From positions 62,001 through 126,000 of the forward strand of contig JAICQO010000007.1 of NCBI GenBank assembly GCA_025937835.1: a stretch of 64,000 nt of DNA, written 5' to 3'. Shown here piece by piece: positions 33,955 through 43,251 of this stretch. Position numbers and translations under genes: made by a program. The first letter of the stretch is position 1, and every line of letters starts with the position of its first letter. Source of the DNA: Polyangiaceae bacterium. Lineage in GTDB: Bacteria > Myxococcota_A > Polyangia > Polyangiales > Polyangiaceae. Below the pieces are notes generated by a model. It was given only the letters and a program-made list of their open reading frames with translations. It did no database searches and was not told the DNA's origin.

Positions 33955-34736
33955 CTCTCCCCGCTCGCGCCGCCCAGGGCGGCATCACCACTCGCGAGCT
34001 CAGCCTCTGGTACGGCGACTTTCAGGCCCTGAAAAGCGTCACGCTGACTCTCCAGCATGGCCTGATCACTTCACTGATCGGCCCGTCTGGTTGCGGCAAG
34101 ACCACGCTGCTCCGCTGCTTCAACCGCGTGAACGAGCGTTACGGCTACGTCACGACCCGCGGCGAGATCAAGATCCTCGACAAGAACATCTACGACGAGG
34201 ACGTCTCGCTCGAGGAGCTCCGGCGCCTGGTCGGCATGGTGTTCCAGCGCCCGAACCCGCTGCCGCTCTCGGTCTACGAGAACGTGGTGTACGGCCTGCG
34301 TATCCACAGTCCGCGCCGCGATCTCTCCAAATCGAGGCTCGACGAGGCAGTCGAGCGGTCGCTGCGCGAGGTCGGTCTGTGGGACGATCTCAAGGACCGG
34401 CTCGGGGCCAGGGCCACGGGCCTCCAGCTCGAGCAGCAGCAAAAGCTGTGCATCGCGCGGCTCCTGCCGATGAAACCCGAGGTGATCCTGATGGATGAGC
34501 CCTGTTCGGCGCTCGACGTCGAGGGCACGCGGGCCATCGAAGAGCTGATGTGGACTCTGCGGGGGAAATATACGATCGTGATCGTCACCCACAACATGGC
34601 TCAAGCCCGGCGCGCCAGCGACGAGTGCGTGTTCATGCTGCTCGGTGAAATCATCGAGCACCGGCGCACGGAAGATCTGTTCCTGCATCCGCGCGACCCG
34701 CGTACCGCCGAATACATCGAGGGCCGCTACGGCTGA
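33951..34736 (+). CDS. pstB: PstB-like ATPase 2 (keeps switch His, degenerate LSGGQ)
   Basis: A 261-residue phosphate-transporter ATPase with canonical Walker A (GPSGCGKTT), Q-loop Gln99 (MVFQ), Walker B (VILMDEP) and switch His214 (VTHNMAQA). The signature position reads LQLEQ (158-162) instead of LSGGQ, followed by QQKLCIAR, so alignment there is unambiguous. The defects are complementary to those of the preceding gene. It is followed in the same direction by the S66 peptidase. Confidence 0.93.
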   Translation: MTLPARAAQGGITTRELSLWYGDFQALKSVTLTLQHGLITSLIGPSGCGKTTLLRCFNRVNERYGYVTTRGEIKILDKNIYDEDVSLEELRRLVGMVFQRPNPLPLSVYENVVYGLRIHSPRRDLSKSRLDEAVERSLREVGLWDDLKDRLGARATGLQLEQQQKLCIARLLPMKPEVILMDEPCSALDVEGTRAIEELMWTLRGKYTIVIVTHNMAQARRASDECVFMLLGEIIEHRRTEDLFLHPRDPRTAEYIEGRYG

Positions 34737-34743
34737 GGGCCTG

Positions 34744-35619
34744 CTGATCCCGCCCGCGCTCAGGCCCGGCGATCCCGTGCGCGTGATAGCGGCCTCGAGC
34801 CCCTTCGATCGCGCGCTGTTCTACCGCGGCGTGGGCTTCCTCGCCGAGCGTTACCGGGTCGAGATCGCGCCCGGGACCCTGGAGCGTAGCGGGTTCCTCG
34901 CCGGCAGCGACGAGGCCCGCCTCGGCGCGCTGAACGACGCGCTGCTCGACCCCGGGGTGCGCGCGGTGATCGCAGCCCGCGGCGGCTACGGCGCCTTGCG
35001 CATCGCGCACCGCGCGCGCTGGGACGCGCTCATCCGGGATCCGAAGTGGCTGGTCGGGTTTTCGGACGTGACGTCGCTGCACCTCGAGGCGCAGCGCGCC
35101 GGCGTCTGCTCGCTCCACGCCGACAACGCGGGCGGCCTCGGCCGCGGCGACGCCCACGCGCGAGCGCGCTTCGTCGCCGGGCTGGAATCGGACTCTCCCC
35201 GACCTTTCTCCGGCCTGACCACCGTCTGCGGCGGCCGCGCCGAGGGGCCGCTGCTCGGCGGCAACCTCACGGTGCTGTTCTCGGCCCACGCCGCGGGCCG
35301 GCTCCGGCTCCCCGAAGCCGCGGTGCTGTTCCTCGAAGACGTCACCGAGGCCTCCTACCGGATCGACCGGATGTTGACCGCGCTCCACCTGTCCGGCGCG
35401 CTCGAGCGCGTGAGCGGCGTGGTGCTCGGCGACTTCACCGATTGCTCGGCGGCGCCGCACGGGGTCCCGGTCGAGGCCGTGCTCGAGGAGCGGCTCGGCG
35501 CGCTCGGGCTTCCCGTGGCCAAGGGGTTGCCCGCCGGCCACGGCGCGCTCAACTACCCGCTGCGCCTCGGAGCGAACGTCGCGCTCGACGCGTCAGCCGG
35601 GACGCTGCGCTGGCTCTGA
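34744..35619 (+). CDS. S66 peptidase (LD-carboxypeptidase family)
   Basis: The protein has the S66 pattern: LRPGDPVRVIAASSP at the N-terminus, AARGGYGALRI with the region that precedes the nucleophile strand, then LVGFSDVTSLHLEA, where Ser in GFSD is typical, and late LEDVTEASYRIDRML and LPAGHGALNYPLRLG carrying the His. Such enzymes trim cytoplasmic murein tetrapeptides to tripeptides. The only codons that keep the conserved LRPGD start are CTG 34741 and CTG 34744 (GAGGG four bases upstream of the latter); GTG 34777 is the first good standard start. It is last in the pst operon. Confidence 0.85.
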   Translation: MIPPALRPGDPVRVIAASSPFDRALFYRGVGFLAERYRVEIAPGTLERSGFLAGSDEARLGALNDALLDPGVRAVIAARGGYGALRIAHRARWDALIRDPKWLVGFSDVTSLHLEAQRAGVCSLHADNAGGLGRGDAHARARFVAGLESDSPRPFSGLTTVCGGRAEGPLLGGNLTVLFSAHAAGRLRLPEAAVLFLEDVTEASYRIDRMLTALHLSGALERVSGVVLGDFTDCSAAPHGVPVEAVLEERLGALGLPVAKGLPAGHGALNYPLRLGANVALDASAGTLRWL

Positions 35620-35624
35620 CGCCG

Positions 35625-38600
35625 TTAGCTCCGATCGTCGATCAGCTCATCGTCATCGACGTCCGCGGCCGGCTCGCTCGCCTCGTCGTCGGTGTCCGCG
35701 CTGCCGGCGGCTGACGCGCGACGGCCGTTGCGGCCCGGCGGCGGCGGCGTGCGCGACTTCGAGCCCTTGCTCTTACCCTTGCCCTTGGCCGGAGCGGCGG
35801 GCTCCTCGTCGTCGTCCACCAGCAGCGCGCCCGGCATGGTCTCTTCGGCGGCGGGCTCCGACGGCGTGGGTAAGGGGCCGGGAGCGGGGTCGGTGTTCCA
35901 GGCGGTCTCGAGCGGCTCCGGCTCCGGAGGCAGCTGCGAAGCCAGCGCTTCGTGCATGCGCGCCGCCGTGCCCGGGATGGTTTCGTCCTCGAGCGAGGCA
36001 GCCTCCTCCTCTGGCTCGTCTTCGCCCGGGAAAGCCACGAGTGGCGGGCCCGCGGCAGTCTCCGTGTCTTCGACTGCTTCGGGCGCAGCGTCGCCCGCGG
36101 CCTCGAGCGGCTCGTCCGAGGCAACCGGCGAGGACTTTTCCGGCGGTGTCAGCGGCTCGGGAGAAGCCTGGACCTCGCTCGGGCTCGGTTTGGCCGACTC
36201 TTCTCTCGCCTTCTTCAGCATCTGAGCCTTGGCCCGCTCCAAACCTTCGCTGGCCTCCGGGTCCCCGGCCTTCATGCGCAGCACGCGACGCCAGGCGTCG
36301 GCGGCTTCGCGCGAGTCGTGGAGCTCCTCTTCCCAGACCCGCGCCACCTTGCGCGCGAGCTCGGCCCGCTGCGCCGGATCCTTGCCGCGCAGGATCTGGT
36401 CTTCGTAGAGCGAGACGATGCCGCGGTAGTCCTTGAGCTCGGTGTAGAGCTCGAGCAGCTCGTCCATCACCGCCGTGTCCGACGGGGAGAGGTCGTGCAG
36501 GCGCTTCAGATCAGCGGCCGCTCCCGGCGAATCCGAGAGCTTCTGGCGGCGGAGCTGGGCGCGGCGCGCGAGCAGGCGCCGCACCAGCGGTCCGTCGAAC
36601 ACCTCTTCGAGGGCTCGTGAGAGCACGGCCTCGGCGCGCGTCGGCTGTCCGACTTCGCTGGCCAGCGCCTCGAGCGCGTCGAGCCGCTCTTCGTCCACGT
36701 GCGCGACGATCGCGTCGCCGAGCCACGCGAACGCCTGATCGACGTCCTTCAGGTCGGCGAACGCGAGCTGCGCCGCGCGCCCCAACATGGCGCTGCGCGT
36801 GCGGCCGCCGTCGCGCGAACCCTGGCCGCCTGCGGCGAGCGCCTCGGCCAGCGTGCGCTTCAGTTTGTCACCGGGTCGCTCGAAATCGCTCTCGCGCGCA
36901 GCCTGCTCCAGGGTCTCGAGCGTGTCCTCTAGCAACGCGCCGGACAGCGCGAGATCGAAGAACTGCCGCGCGCGGTCGAAGCTGTCGTGCTCGGCCGCCA
37001 CCTGAGCTGCGCGGGCCAGCGCCGCGAGCCTGTCGCTCGGCGTCTTGCAGCGCGTGACCTGCCGCTCGTACAGATCGATGATCGCCGCCGGGGTGCCGGC
37101 GATCTTTGCCAGGCGCTCGAGCAGGGGCTGCGCGTCGGCAGCCGGCACGCTGGGCAGGCCCTGCTCACCGTGCTGCACGGCTTCCTCGATCTCCACGCCG
37201 GCCTCGCGCAGCACCTCGGCTTGTCGCACGAGCTCTTCGGCGCGCGGTGGCCCCGAGAGCGCCTGCGCGAGCAGGTCGTGGGCGACGGCGAGCGCGTCGA
37301 GATCTTTGAGCTTGATCGCGATCGCCTCGAGCTTGTGCGCGAGCTCGTCGTCGGCCCCCCGCGAGCGCGCGAGCTCCTTCGCCACCGCGGCGGCGTCGCT
37401 GTCGCGACCCACCTCGAGGAAGCGATCGAAGGCGCCGCGCAGCGCCTCGTTGCGGGTCTGCCCGGCGGGCGACTGCGCGTACCACTCGACCAGCTTGCTC
37501 GCGACGATGCCTTTCCAGCCGAGCTCGTCGCCGAGGCGCACGTAGTCCTCGCGGCAGGGCTCGTCGCCCTGGTCGGCGACCTGCATCAGCGCGGCCAGGG
37601 CCTCGTCGCCCTTGCCCACCTTTTCATGCAGGATTTCGGCCATGCGCCGGGTCATCCGGCTGACCTCTTCCTCGTCGCCTTCGACCTCGATCAACACGGC
37701 GATGAGCTCGGCCACGCGCGGCCAGTCCTCGAGCTTCTCGAGCAGCTCGCTCAGGCGCTGGACCGCGTCGAAGTTCTCGGGCTCGAGCTTGCGCACGATG
37801 TCGAGCACGCGCACTGCGCCCTTCGGATCGTCGAGCTCGCCCTCGTAGAGCTTGGCCAGCGCTTCGGCGGTGGCGACCTTGTCCTCGCCGTCTTCCTGCA
37901 GCGCGAGCACCTTCTCGAGCGCGGCCGCCGTCTCGCGCAGGTTGCCGTCTTTCTCGTTCAGCTCGGCGATCGCCTGCAACGCGCCGATGTGCTTCGGATC
38001 GAGGTCATCGAGGATCCGCTGGTAGCGATCGATCGCGCCCTCGCGATCCTCGAGCCCCTCGGCGAAGAGCTTGGCTTCTTTCAGGGCGTATTCGAGCTTC
38101 TCGGCGGGGTCGGTCGCGACCTTGACCAGGCGCGCGTAGTAGTCGACCGCGTCCGAGTTCTCTTCCGCCGCTTCGGCGTCGCCCGCGAGCCAGGCCAGCG
38201 CGTCCTTGTCGTCCCCGTCCTCGAGGATCGACTTCATGGTGTCGCGCGCGGCCTCGATGTCGCCGAGCGATTTGTTTTGCAGCTCCGCGGCGCGGCGGCG
38301 CAGTGCGACGCGAGCCGAGCGCTCCGACAGCTGGCTCGCGCGCTTGATCAGCAGGCTCGCCAGATCGCCGAGCCGCTCGGCCTTCTCGTAGAAGGCCTCG
38401 AGCTTCTGAGCGTGGGCGTCGCTCTCGGGGTCGAGATCGGTCGCCTGCTCGAGCCGCACCACGGCCGTAGCCTCGTCGCCCGCGCGCACCAGGTAGTCCG
38501 CGCCGGCCGCGTACAGCTCGGCCTGCTCCACCGGCGACCTCGCGAGCTGCGCGCGCTCGTCGGCAGCCGACGCTGCCTGAGCGAACGCTTCGGCCGCGAC

Positions 38601-40496
38601 GAAAGCCTTTTCGGCGGATTCCCAGAGGTTTGCCGAGCGCGAAAGCGTGGCGCCCTCGGCGAAGGCTTCGCCCGCCGCGAGCGTCTCACCCACGGTCAGG
38701 CGCAGCTCGCCGAGCTTTTCGAGCAGCGACGCGCGCGTGCGGTCGCTGCCGATCGACTGCAGATTGTCGGAGATCACTCGCGCCGCGAGCTCGGGCCGCT
38801 CGCCGCGTTCGAAGTGGCGCACCGCCGTGAGGATCGCTTCCTCGTCGTCGGGAGTGAGCGTCGCGATCCGCGCCCAGGTCTCGCCGGTCGCGATCGGGTC
38901 TTTTCGCTTCTGCTCGTGCAGCTTGGCCAGCGACTTTTCGAGGGAAATCCGGGCCTCGACGTCCTCGGTCTGCTCGGCTTCGGTGGTCAGCACCTCGGCC
39001 AGCACGTCCCACTGCGCCGTCTTTTCGAGCGAGCGCTTGAGCTGCGTGCGCGAGTCGTCGTCCTCCGGATCGAGGCGCACGATTTCCTTGAGCGCGAACA
39101 CGGCGCTCGCCGGATCCTTGAGCTGGGACTCGCAGAGCGTCGCGATCTCGCGCAGCCAATCCTTGCGCTGCTCGAGGTCCACGTCCTCGCTCTTGCTCGC
39201 TGCGAGCAGCATGTCCCGGAGCTCCACCAGCTTCCGGGTCTGGCGGTAGTGCGGCTCGAGGAAGCCGATCGCGTCCAGGTTGTCGGGGTCGAGGCTCAGC
39301 ACCTCGCGGAAGCGCGCCGTGGCCTCGACCTTCTTGCCCTTGCGCGCGAGCGCCTGGGCGACCTCGATCAGGCTGTCCACCTGCTCGGAGATATCGGCGC
39401 CGGGCGGCGGGCGCAGCGCATCGAGCAGCGCGTCGTCGCCTCCGAGCTCCATCGCCTGCGTCACGACGCGCCGGGCATCGGCTGCGAGCGGGCCGCTCGG
39501 GTTCGCGCGCAAATAGCCGGCGGCCTTGGGCGCCGCTTCCAGGGCGCGGCCGAGCTGTTCGCCGTAGTAAATCGCGAGCTGCATCGCGCGATCGAGGGCG
39601 GGCGACAGCTCGAGCGCGCACAGCGAGTACGAAAGGCCGTGCTCCCCCGGGTACTCCTCGGCGAGCTCCACGAACAACTGCGCCGCCTCGGCCTTTTCCT
39701 CTTCGCTCAGGGCTTCGCCCGCTTGCGAGCGCTCGAGAACGAGCGCGGCGATCTGTTGCTTCAGGGCCGCGTCGCTACCGCCGTCGTGCGCGCGGGCGTT
39801 GCGTAGGGCCTGGGTCGCGCCGGGCAGATCGCCCGCACTACGGCGCACCTCCGCCTCGTCCTGGTAGAGCTGCGCGGCGCGCTCGGGATCCGAGATCAGG
39901 CGCTGCTCCGCCTCGAATAGCGGCAGGGCTTCCGCCCACTGCGCCTGGGCCTTGTAGACCTCGCGCAGCGAGTACACCGAAAATTGGCTGGCGGGGTCGA
40001 AATCGAGCGCGCGCCGGTAATTCTCGATCGCCTTGCGCGGCTGCGACAGCGGCGGCTCGGACCAGAGCCGCCCGAGCTCCTCGTGGATGGCCGCGATCTG
40101 CGGGCGCAGCCCCGGATCGCGAGCCAGGAGCGGGGCGAGCGCCTTGGCGCGCCTCTCGAGCAAGGCGACGAGCGCCTTGATGTCACCCTTCTCGCGATAC
40201 AGCTCGGCGAGCCGCTCGGCGGCCGTGGCCTGCGTCGGGTCACGGTCGATCGCGATCATCAGCGCGCGCGCGGCACGGTGTGCATCACCGAGCGCCGCCG
40301 ACCACACGTTTGCGGCCTCCGTCAACCAGTGACTGGCGAAAGCCGGATCGCCCGTGGCGGTCCCAACCTTTTCCAGCAACATCGCATACGAACGCGGGTC
40401 TGCTTGACCTGCCTGATGGGCGGTGAAGACAGCATCCTGGTCGTGTGGGTTTTGGACCAGGCGCTGTACCAGCGCTTCCATCTCCCGGGCTTCCAT
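35625..40496 (-). CDS. Giant TPR-repeat protein (1623 aa)
   Basis: A 1623-residue protein made almost wholly of TPR-like helical pairs from about residue 50 to 1460. Each unit has the usual Ala/Gly/Ala pattern, for example WLREIATLCESQLKDPASAV and EARISLEKSLAKLHEQKRKD. No signal peptide or membrane helix is present, so it is cytoplasmic unless secreted another way. The C-terminal 160 residues are acidic and Pro-rich, with a basic Lys/Gly block (KGKGKSKGSK) and an acidic end. It should be a large protein-binding scaffold; the partner is unknown. It is convergent with the S66 peptidase gene. Confidence 0.85.
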   Translation of the reverse strand: MEAREMEALVQRLVQNPHDQDAVFTAHQAGQADPRSYAMLLEKVGTATGDPAFASHWLTEAANVWSAALGDAHRAARALMIAIDRDPTQATAAERLAELYREKGDIKALVALLERRAKALAPLLARDPGLRPQIAAIHEELGRLWSEPPLSQPRKAIENYRRALDFDPASQFSVYSLREVYKAQAQWAEALPLFEAEQRLISDPERAAQLYQDEAEVRRSAGDLPGATQALRNARAHDGGSDAALKQQIAALVLERSQAGEALSEEEKAEAAQLFVELAEEYPGEHGLSYSLCALELSPALDRAMQLAIYYGEQLGRALEAAPKAAGYLRANPSGPLAADARRVVTQAMELGGDDALLDALRPPPGADISEQVDSLIEVAQALARKGKKVEATARFREVLSLDPDNLDAIGFLEPHYRQTRKLVELRDMLLAASKSEDVDLEQRKDWLREIATLCESQLKDPASAVFALKEIVRLDPEDDDSRTQLKRSLEKTAQWDVLAEVLTTEAEQTEDVEARISLEKSLAKLHEQKRKDPIATGETWARIATLTPDDEEAILTAVRHFERGERPELAARVISDNLQSIGSDRTRASLLEKLGELRLTVGETLAAGEAFAEGATLSRSANLWESAEKAFVAAEAFAQAASAADERAQLARSPVEQAELYAAGADYLVRAGDEATAVVRLEQATDLDPESDAHAQKLEAFYEKAERLGDLASLLIKRASQLSERSARVALRRRAAELQNKSLGDIEAARDTMKSILEDGDDKDALAWLAGDAEAAEENSDAVDYYARLVKVATDPAEKLEYALKEAKLFAEGLEDREGAIDRYQRILDDLDPKHIGALQAIAELNEKDGNLRETAAALEKVLALQEDGEDKVATAEALAKLYEGELDDPKGAVRVLDIVRKLEPENFDAVQRLSELLEKLEDWPRVAELIAVLIEVEGDEEEVSRMTRRMAEILHEKVGKGDEALAALMQVADQGDEPCREDYVRLGDELGWKGIVASKLVEWYAQSPAGQTRNEALRGAFDRFLEVGRDSDAAAVAKELARSRGADDELAHKLEAIAIKLKDLDALAVAHDLLAQALSGPPRAEELVRQAEVLREAGVEIEEAVQHGEQGLPSVPAADAQPLLERLAKIAGTPAAIIDLYERQVTRCKTPSDRLAALARAAQVAAEHDSFDRARQFFDLALSGALLEDTLETLEQAARESDFERPGDKLKRTLAEALAAGGQGSRDGGRTRSAMLGRAAQLAFADLKDVDQAFAWLGDAIVAHVDEERLDALEALASEVGQPTRAEAVLSRALEEVFDGPLVRRLLARRAQLRRQKLSDSPGAAADLKRLHDLSPSDTAVMDELLELYTELKDYRGIVSLYEDQILRGKDPAQRAELARKVARVWEEELHDSREAADAWRRVLRMKAGDPEASEGLERAKAQMLKKAREESAKPSPSEVQASPEPLTPPEKSSPVASDEPLEAAGDAAPEAVEDTETAAGPPLVAFPGEDEPEEEAASLEDETIPGTAARMHEALASQLPPEPEPLETAWNTDPAPGPLPTPSEPAAEETMPGALLVDDDEEPAAPAKGKGKSKGSKSRTPPPPGRNGRRASAAGSADTDDEASEPAADVDDDELIDDRS

Positions 40497-40683
40497 GTTG
40501 CAGTCACGCTATCATTTGGTCTCCGGGCCCCGCAATGCGTACCCAGCGAGATCGCCCGAAGTTTTATCGCGAAACGCCCCGCGGCCGGCCAGTCGCCTTC
40601 CTACCGCGTTGCGTCAGATGGCGCGCCTCGATTGAGGACCCGGCTGCGCCTTGGACCGCGCGCGGCCGTATAGTTTCGAACAG

Positions 40684-41526
40684 ATGGCTCCGTACCCCGG
40701 CGCACGCACCAACTCGACGGCGCTGGCGGCCTTCTGGATCGGTCTGCTCAGCTTTTTCTGCCTGTTCGGGACGGGCGGCGTCGTCGCGATCGTGCTGGGC
40801 GCGCTCGCTCTGGGCGAGATCCGGCGTTCCGAGCCGCGGCAAGACGGCGCCGGTCTGGCCAAAGCCGCGATCGGCCTCGGCGTCGTCCAGCTCGCGCTAC
40901 TCGTCGTGTTCTTCGGCGGGATGGTGGCCATGATGTACGGCTCGGCCTCCAAGAGCGGGTGGACCTCGAGCAGAGCGCCGCCGAGCTTGCCGGCGCCTCC
41001 TTACGTCATCCCTCCGGCTCCTGCGCCGAGCGCCGCCAGCCCCCGAGCCACGCTCGCCACGCGGAGCCACGAGCAGGCCGTGGGACGTATCACGCTGGTC
41101 GATCTCGGCACCGACGCGGGACCGCTCGCTCGCGCCCTGACCCGCGAGTTCGACAAGGCGCGCGCCAGCAACGGCCAGGCGATTGTGTTCGTGGTCGGTC
41201 CAGATTGCTCACCGTGCAACGGCGTGGGGCTCGCGCTGCGCGACGCCCGTCTGCAAAAAGCGCTCGCGGGCGTGCGGCTCGTGCGCGTCGACGCGACCGA
41301 GCGAGCGGAAGAGCTGGAGTTGCTCGGCATCCCCACCGACAGCATCCCGGGGTTCGCGCTGCTCGCCGCAGGTGCGCGGCCCGAAGACTACCTGCACGGC
41401 GGCGAGTGGGACGCCGACATCCCGGACAACATCGCGCCCGTGCTGATCGACTTCGTTGCCCGCGGGCACCGCGCCCGCCGTTATCCCTGGCAGGGCTTGC
41501 GCCGTCCGGATGAGACCGCGCTGTGA
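40684..41526 (+). CDS. DUF4190-like membrane protein with thioredoxin-like domain
   Basis: The 280-residue protein starts with two transmembrane helices (about 17-45 and 60-85) in the DUF4190 pattern, with ALGEIRRSEPRQDGAGLAKAAIGLG between them. After a Pro/Ser-rich linker comes a thioredoxin-like fold (about 130-255), IVFVVGPDCSPCNGVGLAL, with CSPC in the CxxC position, and later IPTDSIPGFALL, where the cis-Pro would be. It may act as a periplasmic thiol oxidoreductase. ATG 40684 is preferred because no earlier start gives a normal N-terminus. Confidence 0.75.
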   Translation: MAPYPGARTNSTALAAFWIGLLSFFCLFGTGGVVAIVLGALALGEIRRSEPRQDGAGLAKAAIGLGVVQLALLVVFFGGMVAMMYGSASKSGWTSSRAPPSLPAPPYVIPPAPAPSAASPRATLATRSHEQAVGRITLVDLGTDAGPLARALTREFDKARASNGQAIVFVVGPDCSPCNGVGLALRDARLQKALAGVRLVRVDATERAEELELLGIPTDSIPGFALLAAGARPEDYLHGGEWDADIPDNIAPVLIDFVARGHRARRYPWQGLRRPDETAL

Positions 41527-41685
41527 GAATCCGACGGGAGCTGCTGGAAAAGCGTGTAGTTACCAGAGGATGAGCCGGAATCGGCGTCAATTCCCCCTAC
41601 ATCCGCGGGAGGAGTGGGAGTTCTGTCCTCGCTGGAAATGCTGGCAAATCGCTCGCCGATCCCTGCTATCCTCGGCCACCCTCGG

Positions 41686-43227
41686 ATGACGCTTCCCCAG
41701 CAACATCTCGCCACCCCCCTCCCCGTCGGCGCCAGCGTGCACGCCGGCTCACTCCGCGCGCGCATGGAAGAGCTGCGTGGCCGTGGGGGCCGCCTGAACC
41801 TCCAGCAAGCAGTCGGCATCATCGTGCCGCTGTGCGTTCAGGCCGCCGAGCTCTCACGCAGCGGCCAGGTCTTATTCATTCACCCGTCGTCGCTGGTGGA
41901 GGACCCGAGCGGCTTCTTCCGCGTGAGCCCGGAGCTCGCGAGAAATCCGCCGATCTTGCCGCGAGACCGCGCGTGTCTCGCGCCCGAGGCGCGCTCGGGG
42001 AAAGCCACCGGTGCTCGCGCCAGCGTCTTCGCGATCGGCGCCATTCTCTACGAGTTGCTCACCGAGCAATCGGTGGGGCCGGGCATGCGCCGGCCGAGCG
42101 AGCTGATGCCGGGTTTGCCCCACGCGCTCGAGGTCGTGCTGTCGAAGGCTCTGGTAGCAGACCCGGCTCATCGCCCGGACGATCTGCTGGCGCTCGCTCA
42201 GGCGCTGCATCAGTTCGCCCCACCCGGCTCGGTGGCGCCGCCACCCCCGGCAGATGTGACCCACCTCGATCACGACGGCGGCTTCGACGTCGACGTTTCG
42301 ATGTCGATGCTGCCGCCCGAGCCGGTGGGCCCGCTGCCGAGCGTGCGGCAGAACCCGGTCCAGAGCTCCAAGCGCGGCGCCGGCAAGCCCGACGCCACGA
42401 GCGAGCTCGCCTCGCTCAAGGCGCGGCTCGAGAGCGACCCCCGCCCTCGCTATGTCGTCGTGAAGGACGGCATGGATCACGGCCCGTTCAACGCGGTCGA
42501 GCTCCTGCAGCAGATCGCCAACCACACCTTCCACGATTCGGACGTCGTGCGCGACACGCTCAGCAACGAGGAACGTCCGATCCGCGACTGGGACGAGTTC
42601 GCGCCGTTCGCCGAGCACGCCAAGCTGCACCGCGAGATCAAGGCCGAGAAGGACGCGATCCACCGCGTCGTCGCCCAGGAAAACCGCAGCACCCGCGGCA
42701 AGGCGCTGATCGGGCTGTTGCTCGTCGGCAGCGTGTTGATCGCGGCGGGCATCTGGTTCTTGACTGATCTCGGCCGCAAGAACGACGAGGTGGCGGTCGT
42801 GGGCGAGAGCGCTCAGAACGTCGAGGTCGACGCGGGGCTCGACACGTCGAAGCTCAAAAAAGGCGGCGGCCGCCGGGTAATTGGCAAGAGCGGCGGCATC
42901 CCGATCCTGGGCGGCGGCATGAGCTGCGAGGGCGCCCAGGCCGCGTACGTCGAGGAAATGAACGTCGGCGGGCCCCGCGGTCAGGCCGACATCACGGCCA
43001 GCCAGTACTCGTCGGTGCTGAATCGCGGCTCGTACTTCGGGCACTGCGGCGTGCCGGACTCGATGGGCGTCAATATCTGCGCGGCCGTGCAGAACGGGCG
43101 CGCGGTCGGTGTGACCGTCAGCACGCGGCCCCCCGATCGCCGCGCGCAGTCGTGCATCGCGGCCGCCGTGCGCGGCCTGCGCTTCCCGAGCAATCCCAAG
43201 CTCGACGTCACGCGCACGCAATTCTGA
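41686..43227 (+). CDS. Pseudokinase-GYF-transmembrane-AgmX/TonB-like protein
   Basis: The 513-residue protein has three parts. Residues 25-185 resemble the C-lobe of a Ser/Thr kinase: VLFIHPSSLVEDPSGFF where HRDLKPxN should be, CLAPEAR in the APE position and FAIGAILYELLT; the HRD and DFG catalytic residues are missing. Residues about 245-305 look like a GYF_2 domain (DGMDHGPFNAVELLQQI). A transmembrane helix (about 345-365) is followed by a Cys-containing C-terminal domain like that of AgmX/PglI and TonB. AgmX relatives work in myxobacterial gliding. A regulatory role is inference. Confidence 0.75.
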   Translation: MTLPQQHLATPLPVGASVHAGSLRARMEELRGRGGRLNLQQAVGIIVPLCVQAAELSRSGQVLFIHPSSLVEDPSGFFRVSPELARNPPILPRDRACLAPEARSGKATGARASVFAIGAILYELLTEQSVGPGMRRPSELMPGLPHALEVVLSKALVADPAHRPDDLLALAQALHQFAPPGSVAPPPPADVTHLDHDGGFDVDVSMSMLPPEPVGPLPSVRQNPVQSSKRGAGKPDATSELASLKARLESDPRPRYVVVKDGMDHGPFNAVELLQQIANHTFHDSDVVRDTLSNEERPIRDWDEFAPFAEHAKLHREIKAEKDAIHRVVAQENRSTRGKALIGLLLVGSVLIAAGIWFLTDLGRKNDEVAVVGESAQNVEVDAGLDTSKLKKGGGRRVIGKSGGIPILGGGMSCEGAQAAYVEEMNVGGPRGQADITASQYSSVLNRGSYFGHCGVPDSMGVNICAAVQNGRAVGVTVSTRPPDRRAQSCIAAAVRGLRFPSNPKLDVTRTQF

Positions 43228-43251
43228 GCCGAACGGTGATATGAGGGTTCC

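Noticed and set aside
36987-39806. 939-codon plus-strand frame opposite the giant TPR gene
   Set aside because: It mirrors the TPR gene and has no independent domain pattern.
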